Shown here: one piece after another, positions 32,747 to 42,215 of the stretch
Position numbering within the stretch: position 1 is the stretch's first letter
Layout of the letters: each line of letters opens with the position of its first letter
Origin: Flavobacterium akiainvivens
GTDB lineage: Bacteria; Bacteroidota; Bacteroidia; Flavobacteriales; Flavobacteriaceae
NCBI RefSeq assembly: GCF_001278115.1
Contig: NZ_LIYD01000005.1
Location: 153,512-217,511 of the forward strand
Direction: 5' to 3'
DNA: 64,000 nt
Made by a program: the position numbers and the translations under genes
Notes under the pieces: generated by a model
Database searches by the model: none
What the model was told of the DNA's origin: nothing
What the model saw: the letters and a program-made list of their open reading frames with translations, nothing else

Positions 32747-33859
32747 TTATGACTTAGCATTACTTTGGGCATAGCTTGGCCAGTCGGTATATCCTTCCAT
32801 CAACAGGCTATAATGCAATTCCCTTTTAGGAGGGGTAAGTTCCCAATTATTTTTTAGTCGTTCTACCAGGTCGGGATTAGAAATAAAAGGCTCGCCAAAG
32901 GCAGCAATATCAATTGTCCCGTCATTAATTAGCTTTTCAGATTTTACCCTGTCCATTCCACCGGCAAGTATAATAACACCATCATACCAGTTTCTGAAAC
33001 GTTCAGGAAAGCCTTCCGGCAATGCAAAACTTCCTCTTGACTTTTGATCCATAATATGAATGAAAGCAATTTTTCTTTTTGCGAGTTCCTTTGCCAGATA
33101 TTGGTAAGTGGCTTCTATTTCGTCATAGTGCGGAACTTCGTGCAGGCCACCGTAGGGTGTGAGGCGGATGGCTACCTTATCAGGGCCAATAGCGGCTATA
33201 CACGCATCAATTGTTTCCAGTAAAAAGCGGCTGCGGTTTTCAATATTTCCACCATATTCATCAGTTCTGTTATTGATAAACGGATTTAGGAACTGCTCAA
33301 TAAGATATCCGTTTGCCCCGTGTAGTTCAACTCCGTCAAAACCCGCTTTTATTGCATTTATGGCAGCGTTGGTAAAATCCTTTTCTACCTGGTGGATTTC
33401 ATCTATTGAAAGGGCCCTGGGTTTTGAACAGGGTACAAAACCTTCTTTTCCGTTTTCATCATATCCCCATGCTGTCGAATTTTCAGCCTGAATATCAGAT
33501 GCCCCCACCGGTGCAGCCCCATCAGGCTGATTAGTTGTATGTGAAACCCTGCCTACATGCCACAGTTGCGTAAAAATGGTACTGCCTTTTTCATGAACTG
33601 CATCAGTAACTTTTTTCCATCCTTCCACTTGGTGTGGGGTATATAGTCCGGGTATATGCAAGACACCTTTAGATGTTTCAGAAATGGCTGTACCTTCGGT
33701 AATAATCAACCCGGCACCACACCTTTGCGAATAATATTCGGCATTAAAGTCTTTAGGGATGCCATCAGCATTCCTGGCACGGGTCATAGGAGCCATTGCA
33801 ATTCGGTTTTTTAGTTGTAAAGAGCCGATAATTAACGGTTTAAAAATATCTATGTTCAT
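32747..33859 (-). CDS. alkene reductase (Old Yellow Enzyme family)
   Basis: 370 residues, an FMN-dependent OYE barrel. FKPLIIGSLQLKNRIAMAPM and TRARNADGIP start the protein; QLWHVGRVSHT, DGVELHGANGYLIEQFLNPF (His-X2-Asn substrate clamp) and YGGNIENRSRFLLETI are hallmark segments. It reduces activated double bonds such as enones or nitro-olefins with NAD(P)H. It is the second of two OYE genes with the same orientation, 117 bases apart. Confidence 0.93.
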   Translation of the reverse strand: MNIDIFKPLIIGSLQLKNRIAMAPMTRARNADGIPKDFNAEYYSQRCGAGLIITEGTAISETSKGVLHIPGLYTPHQVEGWKKVTDAVHEKGSTIFTQLWHVGRVSHTTNQPDGAAPVGASDIQAENSTAWGYDENGKEGFVPCSKPRALSIDEIHQVEKDFTNAAINAIKAGFDGVELHGANGYLIEQFLNPFINNRTDEYGGNIENRSRFLLETIDACIAAIGPDKVAIRLTPYGGLHEVPHYDEIEATYQYLAKELAKRKIAFIHIMDQKSRGSFALPEGFPERFRNWYDGVIILAGGMDRVKSEKLINDGTIDIAAFGEPFISNPDLVERLKNNWELTPPKRELHYSLLMEGYTDWPSYAQSNAKS

Positions 33860-33976
33860 ATTGTTTTACTATTTAGTGTTTGTTTAGTTCGTATGATTTC
33901 AGGTTATGGTATCTCACTATAAAATTTCTTTAGTCTTTGGTAATCTGGATTAATAATGCAGATATCATGGATCGCT

Positions 33977-35104
33977 TTAATTTTCTGCTGATGCTGTTTT
34001 ATCTGATTCGTAATAAGGATAATCGGTATACCCTTCGGCGCCACCACCAAAAAACTTCTCTTTTTTGGGTGTATTAAAGGGCAATCCGTTCTGTAAACGA
34101 TACGGCAGGTCAGGATTGGCTATAAACGGGCGACCAAATCCTATCAGGTCTGCCCATCCTTCGTGTAATGCTTCTTCAGCTCTGCCGGCATCATACTTTC
34201 CTGAATAGATTAGTGTACCTTTAAATGCATTTCGATAGGCTTCCTTAAACTCAATAGGCATTACGGGTGCATTGTCCCAGTCTGCTTCTGCAATATGTAT
34301 GTAGGCAATACCTATTTGGTTTAGTATTTTGGCGGCGGCTATATAGGTTTCTTCGGGGTTATCATCCATTGCCCCCATTAAGGTAGTAAGCGGTGCCTGG
34401 CGTACACCCACTTTATCAGGGCCTATAGCGCCCGCTACTGCGGTAACAACTTCTTTTAAAAAGCGTAAACGGTTCTCTAATGTGCCCCCATATTCATCGG
34501 TACGTTGATTGGTTTGAGAATCTATAAATTGTTCAATAAGATAACCGTTGGCACCATGAAGCTCCACGCCATCAAAGCCTGCTTCAATGGCATTTTTTGC
34601 AGCTTGTACATAATCTTTTATAATGCCCTGAATTTCAGGAATAGTAAGCTCCCTTGGCATAGAATGTTGTTCCATATATCCGTCGCCGGATGTGGCTTCT
34701 TTTCCGTCTTTTGCCAAAAACACTTTTACCCCTTGAGCTATTATGGCAGATGGTGCAACGGGCGATTGCCCATTTTCCTGTAAAGATGTATGCGATACAC
34801 GGCCAACATGCCAAAGCTGGGCAAATATTTTTCCTTCTTTTTGATGAACCGCATTTGTAACGTTTTTCCATCCTTTAATTTGCTCAGGGGTGTATATACC
34901 CGGAGTCCAGGCATAACCTTGTCCCTGTTGGCTTATTTGTGTGCCTTCAGAAATAATGAGGCCGGCAGTTGCCCTTTGAGCATAATATTCTGCCATTAGC
35001 GTTGTAGCCACTTCTCCCTTAGCAGATCTTGATCGTGTCATTGGTGGCATTACTATTCTGTTTTTTAGTGATATACCTTCAAGGTTGTAAGATTTAAACA
35101 ACAT
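33977..35104 (-). CDS. alkene reductase (Old Yellow Enzyme family), second copy
   Basis: 375 residues. FKSYNLEGISLKNRIVMPPM, QLWHVGRVSHTSL, DGVELHGANGYLIEQFIDSQ and YGGTLENRLRFLKEVV carry the same OYE features as its neighbour. The two proteins differ enough that they are not a recent duplication. It is divergent from the LysR gene, with 99 bases between the starts, the classical layout of a LysR regulator and its target. Confidence 0.93.
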   Translation of the reverse strand: MLFKSYNLEGISLKNRIVMPPMTRSRSAKGEVATTLMAEYYAQRATAGLIISEGTQISQQGQGYAWTPGIYTPEQIKGWKNVTNAVHQKEGKIFAQLWHVGRVSHTSLQENGQSPVAPSAIIAQGVKVFLAKDGKEATSGDGYMEQHSMPRELTIPEIQGIIKDYVQAAKNAIEAGFDGVELHGANGYLIEQFIDSQTNQRTDEYGGTLENRLRFLKEVVTAVAGAIGPDKVGVRQAPLTTLMGAMDDNPEETYIAAAKILNQIGIAYIHIAEADWDNAPVMPIEFKEAYRNAFKGTLIYSGKYDAGRAEEALHEGWADLIGFGRPFIANPDLPYRLQNGLPFNTPKKEKFFGGGAEGYTDYPYYESDKTASAEN

Positions 35105-35147
35105 GATGTTATTATTTTAATAATTGATAGTGCAAATTTCTATCACA

Positions 35148-35184
35148 TTTGTTTATAAACAAAATAACTTATATTGTATCTTTG
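35148..35184. promoter_or_regulatory. LysR-type operator palindrome and promoter
   Basis: TTTGTTTATAAACAAA (35148-35163) is a perfect 16-bp palindrome containing the T-N11-A form. The plus-strand -7 box TATCTTTG (35177-35184) serves the LysR gene. The site lies between the divergent OYE and LysR starts. Confidence 0.55.
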
Positions 35185-35203
35185 TATCAGAAAAATAATA
35201 GTT

Positions 35204-36103
35204 ATGAGGTGGAATTTAGAATGGATCAGAACATTTAGAGCGATTTATGAAACCGGTACACTGTCTGCAGCTGCACAGGAGTTATTTATATCTCAGCCTG
35301 GTGTAAGCCTGCACCTTAACTCACTGGAGGCTTATACCGGATACAAGCTGTTTGACAGGGCGGCAAGAAAAATGGTGCCTACCGAAAAAGGGAAAATCCT
35401 TTACAATTTTGTGTTGGAACCGCTAAAAAAATTAGAAACGGGTGAGCAGCATTTTCATAAACGCTCACAAAGTGAGAGGCCTACCATAAGTGTGGGAATG
35501 TGTTTTGAAACGTTTCAATATACATTGGAAGAACATATTGCGAGCCTGCCATTTAACCTTATCATTAAGTTTGGCGAATATCCGCAAATGCAGCAGGACC
35601 TGGATAACGGCCTGCTTGATCTTATTATTACGCCCCAAAAAGGGAACCAGCAAAATTTAGAGTACGAACATTTTTCAAAAGAGCGGATTGTACTTGTTGC
35701 CGGGCAAAATGCAAAATCAGAAGAACTGGAAAGGTATCTTGCTAATGGACAGCTCGATAAAGCTGTAACCTTTTTAAAGCAGCAGCTTTGGTATAGTACA
35801 GCTGCCGATATGGAGCACCTGAAAAATTTTTGGCTGAAACAGTTTAATGAACATCCTGATTTCAGCCCCAATTATATTGTACCCAATATAATGTCTATTA
35901 TACGTTGTCTTAGCGAGGGCGAGGGCTTTTCGATTGTTCCGGATTTCCTGTGTAAGGAAGCCATAGCTTCCGGAAAAATCAAACTTATATGGGAAGGCAA
36001 TACGCTGCTGGAGAATAAACTTTATTTCGGGACCCGAAAAAAAACAATGTACCAAAATGAGGTAAGCCAGTTAGAAACAATATTTAAAAAGAAATGGGAG
36101 TGA
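35204..36103 (+). CDS. LysR-family transcriptional regulator
   Basis: 299 residues from MRWNLEWIRTFRAIYE; a start ten codons earlier would overlap the -7 box and is rejected. The HTH is ETGTLSAAAQELFISQPGVS plus LHLNSLEAYTGYKLFDRAAR. The periplasmic-binding-like effector domain follows. It probably controls the divergent OYE gene in response to an electrophile or related ligand. It is the right-hand edge of the AT-rich stress island. Confidence 0.92.
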   Translation: MRWNLEWIRTFRAIYETGTLSAAAQELFISQPGVSLHLNSLEAYTGYKLFDRAARKMVPTEKGKILYNFVLEPLKKLETGEQHFHKRSQSERPTISVGMCFETFQYTLEEHIASLPFNLIIKFGEYPQMQQDLDNGLLDLIITPQKGNQQNLEYEHFSKERIVLVAGQNAKSEELERYLANGQLDKAVTFLKQQLWYSTAADMEHLKNFWLKQFNEHPDFSPNYIVPNIMSIIRCLSEGEGFSIVPDFLCKEAIASGKIKLIWEGNTLLENKLYFGTRKKTMYQNEVSQLETIFKKKWE

Positions 36104-36279
36104 TTTAAGTGTTGTGTAAACAAAAATAGTTCATTGCTTTTAAGCATCACATTCGAATAAAAAGATGGGTATTGGCTACTATTTATCTCTACATAAATTA
36201 GTTTCTAAAGTTTTTAAGGAAAGTTTTCGGCGGGTTCACTAAAATGCTTACTTTGGAAATAAATTTACCTACCTAAAAA

Positions 36280-36714
36280 ATGAATATCCTCATATCAGTA
36301 AAGCAGTTGGGTAAAAAACACGCTTTACTTAATGAAAAGGCAATTGAACTCGATACTCCGGATTCAGTAATTACCACCGGCACACTCATAGAGCTTGTTA
36401 TAAAACAGCAGGTAACCCTGTTCAATGCCTCATCATTTGAGTTTGACGAACATGATACCATACACCTTCCAAAAGAAAATTACCTGCCCCTTTTAACCGA
36501 TACAGGCAAAGTGGGCTTTGGCGCTGTTTATAACCATCAAAAACCCGATTTAGAAAAGCTTACCCAAACTGCGCTTCAGGCTTTTGAAGACGGCCTTTAC
36601 GCTATATTTTATGGCGATGATGAGCTCGAACGCCTGGATACCCAACTCGATTTAAGCCAACACAAACCTTTTACCTTTATCCGCCTTACTTTTTTGGCAG
36701 GCAGCTACTGGTAG
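36280..36714 (+). CDS. 144-residue protein of unknown function, partner of the DUF4132 gene
   Basis: Soluble, slightly acidic, with no signal peptide or membrane segment and no motif I recognise. The sequence alternates strands and helices (MNILISVKQLGKKHALLNEK, FDEHDTIHLPKENYLPLL, FYGDDELERLDTQLDLSQ) and ends in aromatic FIRLTFLAGSYW. It is 26 bases upstream of the 1689-residue DUF4132 gene in the same direction, so they probably form one operon and may act together. Confidence 0.7.
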   Translation: MNILISVKQLGKKHALLNEKAIELDTPDSVITTGTLIELVIKQQVTLFNASSFEFDEHDTIHLPKENYLPLLTDTGKVGFGAVYNHQKPDLEKLTQTALQAFEDGLYAIFYGDDELERLDTQLDLSQHKPFTFIRLTFLAGSYW

Positions 36715-36740
36715 TAACAACAATCCAATCAAAAACCTAT

Positions 36741-39700
36741 ATGTCTGTAGAAAATACCCTCAAAAATAAAGTAGTTAAAAGGCCTTTAGACACGTATAAA
36801 AAAGAGCTCAAAGAAATTTCTGAAAGTAACCTTGTATCTCGTTTATTGCTTAAAAACAGGCTTAAAAAAGACGTGGCAGAGTTTGGCTTGGCCCTTACTA
36901 ACCTTAAAGGCAATTATGACGCTTTTTTTGTATACCTGGGTTCTGAAAAAGCTATGGAAATTGCCAAATGGATTAAGCCCAGTATGTGGGACGATAACAA
37001 TTATTATGACTTGCTGGTATATTTCTTTGAACCTGAACAGGCAGCTTATATAAAGCACGCCTGGCAAAAACTGCCGCATAAAATGTACCAATACGGCTAT
37101 GCAAGGCGGTCGTTTAGGGCACCTCATAATGATAAATACCTGTTGGTTAGCCAAATAAACTTTTTGAGGGGGCTTATGGATGGCCCTTGTCGTTTTGCTT
37201 ATCCAGACAATACCTATTACAACCTTTCCCTTGAAGAGCAAATTTGCTACGATACTGATTTAACCAATGCAGGCGGGCAGTTTATGGTATGGTCGGCAGC
37301 TATAGATGCAGGCAACACTGCTATTTATCAGCTGCTTGAAGATATTATTTTTGGCAGGCACCCTCAGGGCAAAGTATCGCGAAACATAATAAAAGCCCTT
37401 TTAAACAGTACTAAAAAGGAGTGCTGGCAGCTGGTTGAAAAGCTGTTACTGGCCGCCCAGCGACAGGAAGGCCTGCGCCAAACCATTCTTGAAGCCCTGG
37501 ATGAAACCGATACCGGTGCGCTACAGTATATGATAAACGTAATTATAGAGCACAAGCTTACACGTTTTTCATCGGTAGTACGTGCTGTAGACGTGTGGAC
37601 CGGCCTGGGATGGGATGCTGAAAAGGAGGCCACCGTAAAAAATATCCTTAGCCTTGCCGCTGGCTATTTTAATGATGTACAGTCTATAGCTACAGTGGTA
37701 CACAGTAAGAACAACAATGAGGTATACATGGCCCTGTGGGTACAGGCTGTTTTTGATGTTGAAAAAACAGTGCCCTGGCTGCACGAACTCTTGGATAAAG
37801 GTTCGGTTGAAAAAAAATGCCTGGCGCTTAAATTTGCCGGCGAAACACAGAACCCTTACATAGAAATGCCTTTGTATTATAAGGCATTACAGTATGGCGA
37901 CCCGCAGGTACTTGCTTTTGCGCTTCCGCGGATGAATGCCCTGCTGGAAGCCAACCTGAAATCTAAGTTTTATATTGATAACAAAGAGTATCCTGACTTT
38001 TTTGATACCATGTATGGCCTGAGCCAAAGCATTGGCATTAAGGAAAAAGTATTTGAAGGCAGGGTGTTCTCATGGCTTAACGCCAAATTTGAAAAAGATG
38101 CGCTTTATGCCGCCGCCATTAAACTTATAGGCGAACACAATAGCAGGCTGGAACGCATTTTGACCCATTTTGAGGGTTTATCTATTGAGTTGCGCACGTC
38201 ACTTACCCAAAATTTGCTTAAAGATTTTTACATGTATGGCTACATGCGGGCAAATAATACCGGCGACAATAAAACACCTACTGATTTTCAGCGCAGCTTT
38301 GCCCTGCGTATTTTAAAAGACAGGGGAGAGGCAATGGTTGCCACTGCTCTTAACACCCTGCGCAATGTAACCCTGAATGGCGATGAGGCAGGCCAGTTTT
38401 TTGAACTGCTGAAAAGAAAAAACACTACATTAAAAAAGAGCCTGGCTGCCATTATATTAGAGCAAAAAGAAAGCAGGATTGAAAGCCTTATAAATAATAT
38501 TTTAGAAAACGGCGATGCAGAGCAGCGCATGAGCGCTCTTGACATGATGTTGCAGCTGCAAAAAAAGCAGCGCATGACCAAAAAGGTTAACGGCTGGGTT
38601 AAAGACTATGCTTTGCGCCCTAAAATTACCGAAAAGGAGCTAAAGTTTATAGAGCAGCTGTTTCCTGAGCAAAAGAAAGAAGTACTAAATGAAGAAAATG
38701 GCTATGGCTTTTACAATCCGGGCCAAATTTCTGAGTATGCTTTGCCGGTGCCCCACAAAGATGGGCTTTATGCGGTTGCAGTTAATACTAACCAGTACGG
38801 TTTTTCTACGTCGCTTACCCGGCTTAAGACCGAAATTTTAAGGCTCAAAAGCCTGTTTGAACAAAATGGGCATCATGAATACCAGGTTGAAAACTATGAT
38901 AACAGCAAAGAAACCGTACTTCTTGGTAATGTTTTCAGGCAGTTAAAAAAGCTTCCGGATACCGCAGGCGCAGACGAAAATGCAGCTAACTACCCGCTGC
39001 ACCACGTATGGGAAGAGTGGTTTAAAACCTCGGGGCTTGTGGAGCGGGATTTGTTTTTGCTTACGCTTGCCGGTAAGTGCGAGAGGAAGGAGTGGCAAAG
39101 CTTTCTTAATAAGTATGTGTTTTATCATGAAAGCTTTATACCCAATCCCCTTAAAGGGGCTTATTCGTATTACTGGAACAACCCGCTTATAGCTATCCTG
39201 CAGTCTTTGCAATACCGTTTTCCTTTTAAGGAAAAGGAAAACTTTTTGATTGATGCCTGCAGCGCCCTGTATGCAGGTATGCCGGGGTCTATACGCAATT
39301 ATGAATACAAGCCCGGTAAAAATGAATACTATTACCGTGACGATAACGACAATGGCTGGCAGAGCCAGGGAGCCTGCGATGTTTACCTTAAAGCCATTAA
39401 TCTGGAGGGCTTAACGCCTGAGCAAAGTAAAAAGGTGTGGCATTTATACCGCTGGAGGCAGTTTTCGGGGTTGAAAAAAAGCATACCTTTCAGTAAACCG
39501 CCCATTTATATGTATTGTGTAGCTTTTGAACAAGGCCTGATAACCAAAGACGAACTGTATGAAGGTATACTGGAGCGTACAAGGCTCTCAATATTAACAG
39601 GCAAAAGCAAGCATTATGGACACCATGGCAGCGAAAAACTGACCGAAAACTTTCCTGTCCTGGTGCCTATGGTAAGCCAAATAAGGGATACGTTTCTTGA

Positions 39701-41810
39701 TATAGAGCTAAAACGGGGCGATTCTGATACTTCGGTAACCCATCTTGTAATTGGTTTTGAACGCATATATGGTATTAACCGCTTTACAGAGCTGATAACC
39801 GGCCTTGGCAGGCAAAACCTGTACAAAGGTTATATATACAGCTGGGGGTCTGAAAGCCTTAGCCGTCAAAAACTGTTTAGCTATCTCCTAAAACATTGCT
39901 ACCCGCTTGACACTGACACGCAGGAGGCCTTTAATCAGCTGATGGATAAAACCAAAATATCTGAAGAAAGGCTTATACAGGCGGCTATTTATGCACCGCA
40001 ATGGCAAAAAATTATTAGCAGTTACCTGGGTTGGAATGGCCTTGATGAGGGAATATGGTGGTTGCATGCCCATACTAAAACTTCGACTTATAGCGATGTA
40101 AATGCCGAACTGGAAAGTGAGGCGGCCAGGTTTTCGGCCATAGACCTTCAGGATTTTAAAGATGGCGCTGTAGACCGCAGCTGGTTTGTATCGGCCTATA
40201 AAAAGTTAGGAAAGGCCCGATGGGAAATGCTGTATGATTCGGCTAAGTATGTAACTGATGGCAACGGCCACCGCAGGGCAAGGCTATATGCCGATACCAT
40301 TATTGGCGACCTGAAAATTAAAGAGGTAACAGCAAAAGTTAAAGATAAGCGCGACCAGGATTACCTGCGGGTATACGGGCTGGTGCCACTTAGCAAAGCC
40401 AACCCCGAAAAAGACGTATTAAGCCGTTATGAATACCTGCAACAGTTTAAAAAAGAAAGCAGGGAATTTGGCGCTATGAAACAAACCAGCGAGGCACTTG
40501 CCATAAGGGTAGCGCTCGAAAACCTGGCCCGTAATGCCGGATACCCAGACCCGGTGCGCCTTACCTGGGCTATGGAAACCAGGCAGGTGCAAAATATATT
40601 GTCTAAAGAAACAGAAGTTACTATTGAAGGAACTACCATTCGCCTTATTGTAAACCCCGACGGCAAGGCTGAAGTGGTAGCCATAAAAGGAGATAAGGAA
40701 CTGAAAACCATACCGGCAAACGTTAAGAAAGATAAAGGCTATATAGAGCTTGTAAACTACCGTAAAACCATGCGTGAACAATGGACGCGCTCACGCAAAG
40801 GTTTAGAAGAGAGTATGATTCGCGGCGATGAATTTCTGTTTTCTGAAATTACTAACCTTTTTGAACATCCGGTTATTTCTAAACACTTAGAAAAACTGGT
40901 GCTGATAACAAATGATAATCGATTAGGTTTTTATATAAATAGCAACCTCGTGACGGCACAGGGTGAGATGATTGAACTTAATGAAAATCAAACCTTCCGG
41001 ATAGCACATTGTTATGACCTGCATCAAAATAAGGTGTGGACAGATTATCAGCGCTATTGTTTTGAAAACCAGCTGCAACAGCCCTTTAAGCAGGTGTTCA
41101 GGGAACTGTATATGCCTACGCCCGATGAGCTGGAAGAGAAGTCGGTATCGCGCAGGTATGCGGGGCATCAGGTTAACCCTAAGCAAACACTTGCATTATT
41201 AAAAAGCAGGGGTTGGAAGGTAGATTATGAAGAAGGCCTGCAAAAGGTTTTTCATAAAGAAGGCTATCACGTTAAATTGTATTCAATGGCTAATTGGTTT
41301 TCTCCGGCCGATGTAGAAAGCCCTACGCTTGAAACAGTTGAATTCCATTCGCTTAAAGAGTATAAGAATATTGCTTTTGATGCGGTTAACCCACGTATTT
41401 TCTCTGAAGTAATGCGCGATATAGACCTGGTGGTAAGCGTGGCCCATGTGGGCGGTGTAGACCCTGAGGCAAGCCATTCATCAATAGAAATGAGGACCGT
41501 GCTGCTAAGGGAAACCCTCAGGCTGTTTAAGGCAAACAATGTAGAGATTAAGCAAAACCATGCGCTTATAACGGGCAAAATGGCTAATTATAGCGTGCAT
41601 TTAGGCAGTGGCGTGGTGCACCAGGTACCGGGCAGGTATTTGTCTATATTACCGGTGCACTCGCAACACAGGGGCAGGCTGTTCCTTCCATTTGCCGATG
41701 ACGACCCAAAATCGGCAGAGGTAATGTCTAAAGTGCTGCTACTGGCAAAAGATGATAAAATTCAGGATCCTACAATACTAACACAAATAGATAAGAATGT
41801 GGATATCTAA
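36741..41810 (+). CDS. very large DUF4132 domain protein
   Basis: 1689 residues, no signal peptide or clear membrane segment, so probably cytoplasmic. The first 650 residues are helical with repeat-like segments (HEAT-like in appearance, not proven). The DUF4132 region lies in the C-terminal half, for example LSRYEYLQQFKKESREFGAM and ENLARNAGYPDPVRLTWAME (about 1230-1290). The end (VVSVAHVGGVDPEASHSS, EMRTVLLRETLRLFKANN, HSQHRGRLFLPFADDDP) is the conserved terminal module of this family. Related to the E. coli MolR/YehI group; no enzymatic activity is established. It needs the small upstream gene for context. Confidence 0.8.
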   Translation: MSVENTLKNKVVKRPLDTYKKELKEISESNLVSRLLLKNRLKKDVAEFGLALTNLKGNYDAFFVYLGSEKAMEIAKWIKPSMWDDNNYYDLLVYFFEPEQAAYIKHAWQKLPHKMYQYGYARRSFRAPHNDKYLLVSQINFLRGLMDGPCRFAYPDNTYYNLSLEEQICYDTDLTNAGGQFMVWSAAIDAGNTAIYQLLEDIIFGRHPQGKVSRNIIKALLNSTKKECWQLVEKLLLAAQRQEGLRQTILEALDETDTGALQYMINVIIEHKLTRFSSVVRAVDVWTGLGWDAEKEATVKNILSLAAGYFNDVQSIATVVHSKNNNEVYMALWVQAVFDVEKTVPWLHELLDKGSVEKKCLALKFAGETQNPYIEMPLYYKALQYGDPQVLAFALPRMNALLEANLKSKFYIDNKEYPDFFDTMYGLSQSIGIKEKVFEGRVFSWLNAKFEKDALYAAAIKLIGEHNSRLERILTHFEGLSIELRTSLTQNLLKDFYMYGYMRANNTGDNKTPTDFQRSFALRILKDRGEAMVATALNTLRNVTLNGDEAGQFFELLKRKNTTLKKSLAAIILEQKESRIESLINNILENGDAEQRMSALDMMLQLQKKQRMTKKVNGWVKDYALRPKITEKELKFIEQLFPEQKKEVLNEENGYGFYNPGQISEYALPVPHKDGLYAVAVNTNQYGFSTSLTRLKTEILRLKSLFEQNGHHEYQVENYDNSKETVLLGNVFRQLKKLPDTAGADENAANYPLHHVWEEWFKTSGLVERDLFLLTLAGKCERKEWQSFLNKYVFYHESFIPNPLKGAYSYYWNNPLIAILQSLQYRFPFKEKENFLIDACSALYAGMPGSIRNYEYKPGKNEYYYRDDNDNGWQSQGACDVYLKAINLEGLTPEQSKKVWHLYRWRQFSGLKKSIPFSKPPIYMYCVAFEQGLITKDELYEGILERTRLSILTGKSKHYGHHGSEKLTENFPVLVPMVSQIRDTFLDIELKRGDSDTSVTHLVIGFERIYGINRFTELITGLGRQNLYKGYIYSWGSESLSRQKLFSYLLKHCYPLDTDTQEAFNQLMDKTKISEERLIQAAIYAPQWQKIISSYLGWNGLDEGIWWLHAHTKTSTYSDVNAELESEAARFSAIDLQDFKDGAVDRSWFVSAYKKLGKARWEMLYDSAKYVTDGNGHRRARLYADTIIGDLKIKEVTAKVKDKRDQDYLRVYGLVPLSKANPEKDVLSRYEYLQQFKKESREFGAMKQTSEALAIRVALENLARNAGYPDPVRLTWAMETRQVQNILSKETEVTIEGTTIRLIVNPDGKAEVVAIKGDKELKTIPANVKKDKGYIELVNYRKTMREQWTRSRKGLEESMIRGDEFLFSEITNLFEHPVISKHLEKLVLITNDNRLGFYINSNLVTAQGEMIELNENQTFRIAHCYDLHQNKVWTDYQRYCFENQLQQPFKQVFRELYMPTPDELEEKSVSRRYAGHQVNPKQTLALLKSRGWKVDYEEGLQKVFHKEGYHVKLYSMANWFSPADVESPTLETVEFHSLKEYKNIAFDAVNPRIFSEVMRDIDLVVSVAHVGGVDPEASHSSIEMRTVLLRETLRLFKANNVEIKQNHALITGKMANYSVHLGSGVVHQVPGRYLSILPVHSQHRGRLFLPFADDDPKSAEVMSKVLLLAKDDKIQDPTILTQIDKNVDI

Positions 41811-42215
41811 GATTTTGTAGGTTAGCAATAGTTTACCTAAACATTTATAATATACTCCCCGGCCGGATAAATAATTTAGCCTAAATAAAACCTCAATATT
41901 TTCATATAGTGCATTACGGTAAAGAGTATAAAAAAAGTATATATAATACGGTATGAAATGTAAACCATACATATTCAGCTTTTTACTTCTTTAATGTAAA
42001 CTATATTTAAAAGTATGGCTTCTTTTAAATATTATATGATTAAATTTTTAAAATAGGTGTAGATATTTCACGAATTAGATATTATTTGTTAAATATTTCG
42101 GCATAAATAACGATAAATCACAAACTTCTTAAATAATGGCAATAGTTATGTTGCTGTTATTTTTATTTAATCTAAATAAATAATTTTATGCCTCCAAATT
42201 ATTAATATTTTACTT
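41811..42215. other. 405-base AT-rich intergenic region
   Basis: No credible reading frame or RNA gene was seen. A weak hairpin follows the DUF4132 stop (TAGGTTA with TTTACCTA, about 41819-41840). The region must hold the promoter of the T9SS-secreted protein, but no clear TTTG-N20-TAnnTTTG pair was found. Confidence 0.5.

Noticed and set aside
22780..36110. Prophage or integrative element boundaries around the AT-rich island
   Set aside because: No integrase, transposase, tRNA edge or flanking direct repeats were found.
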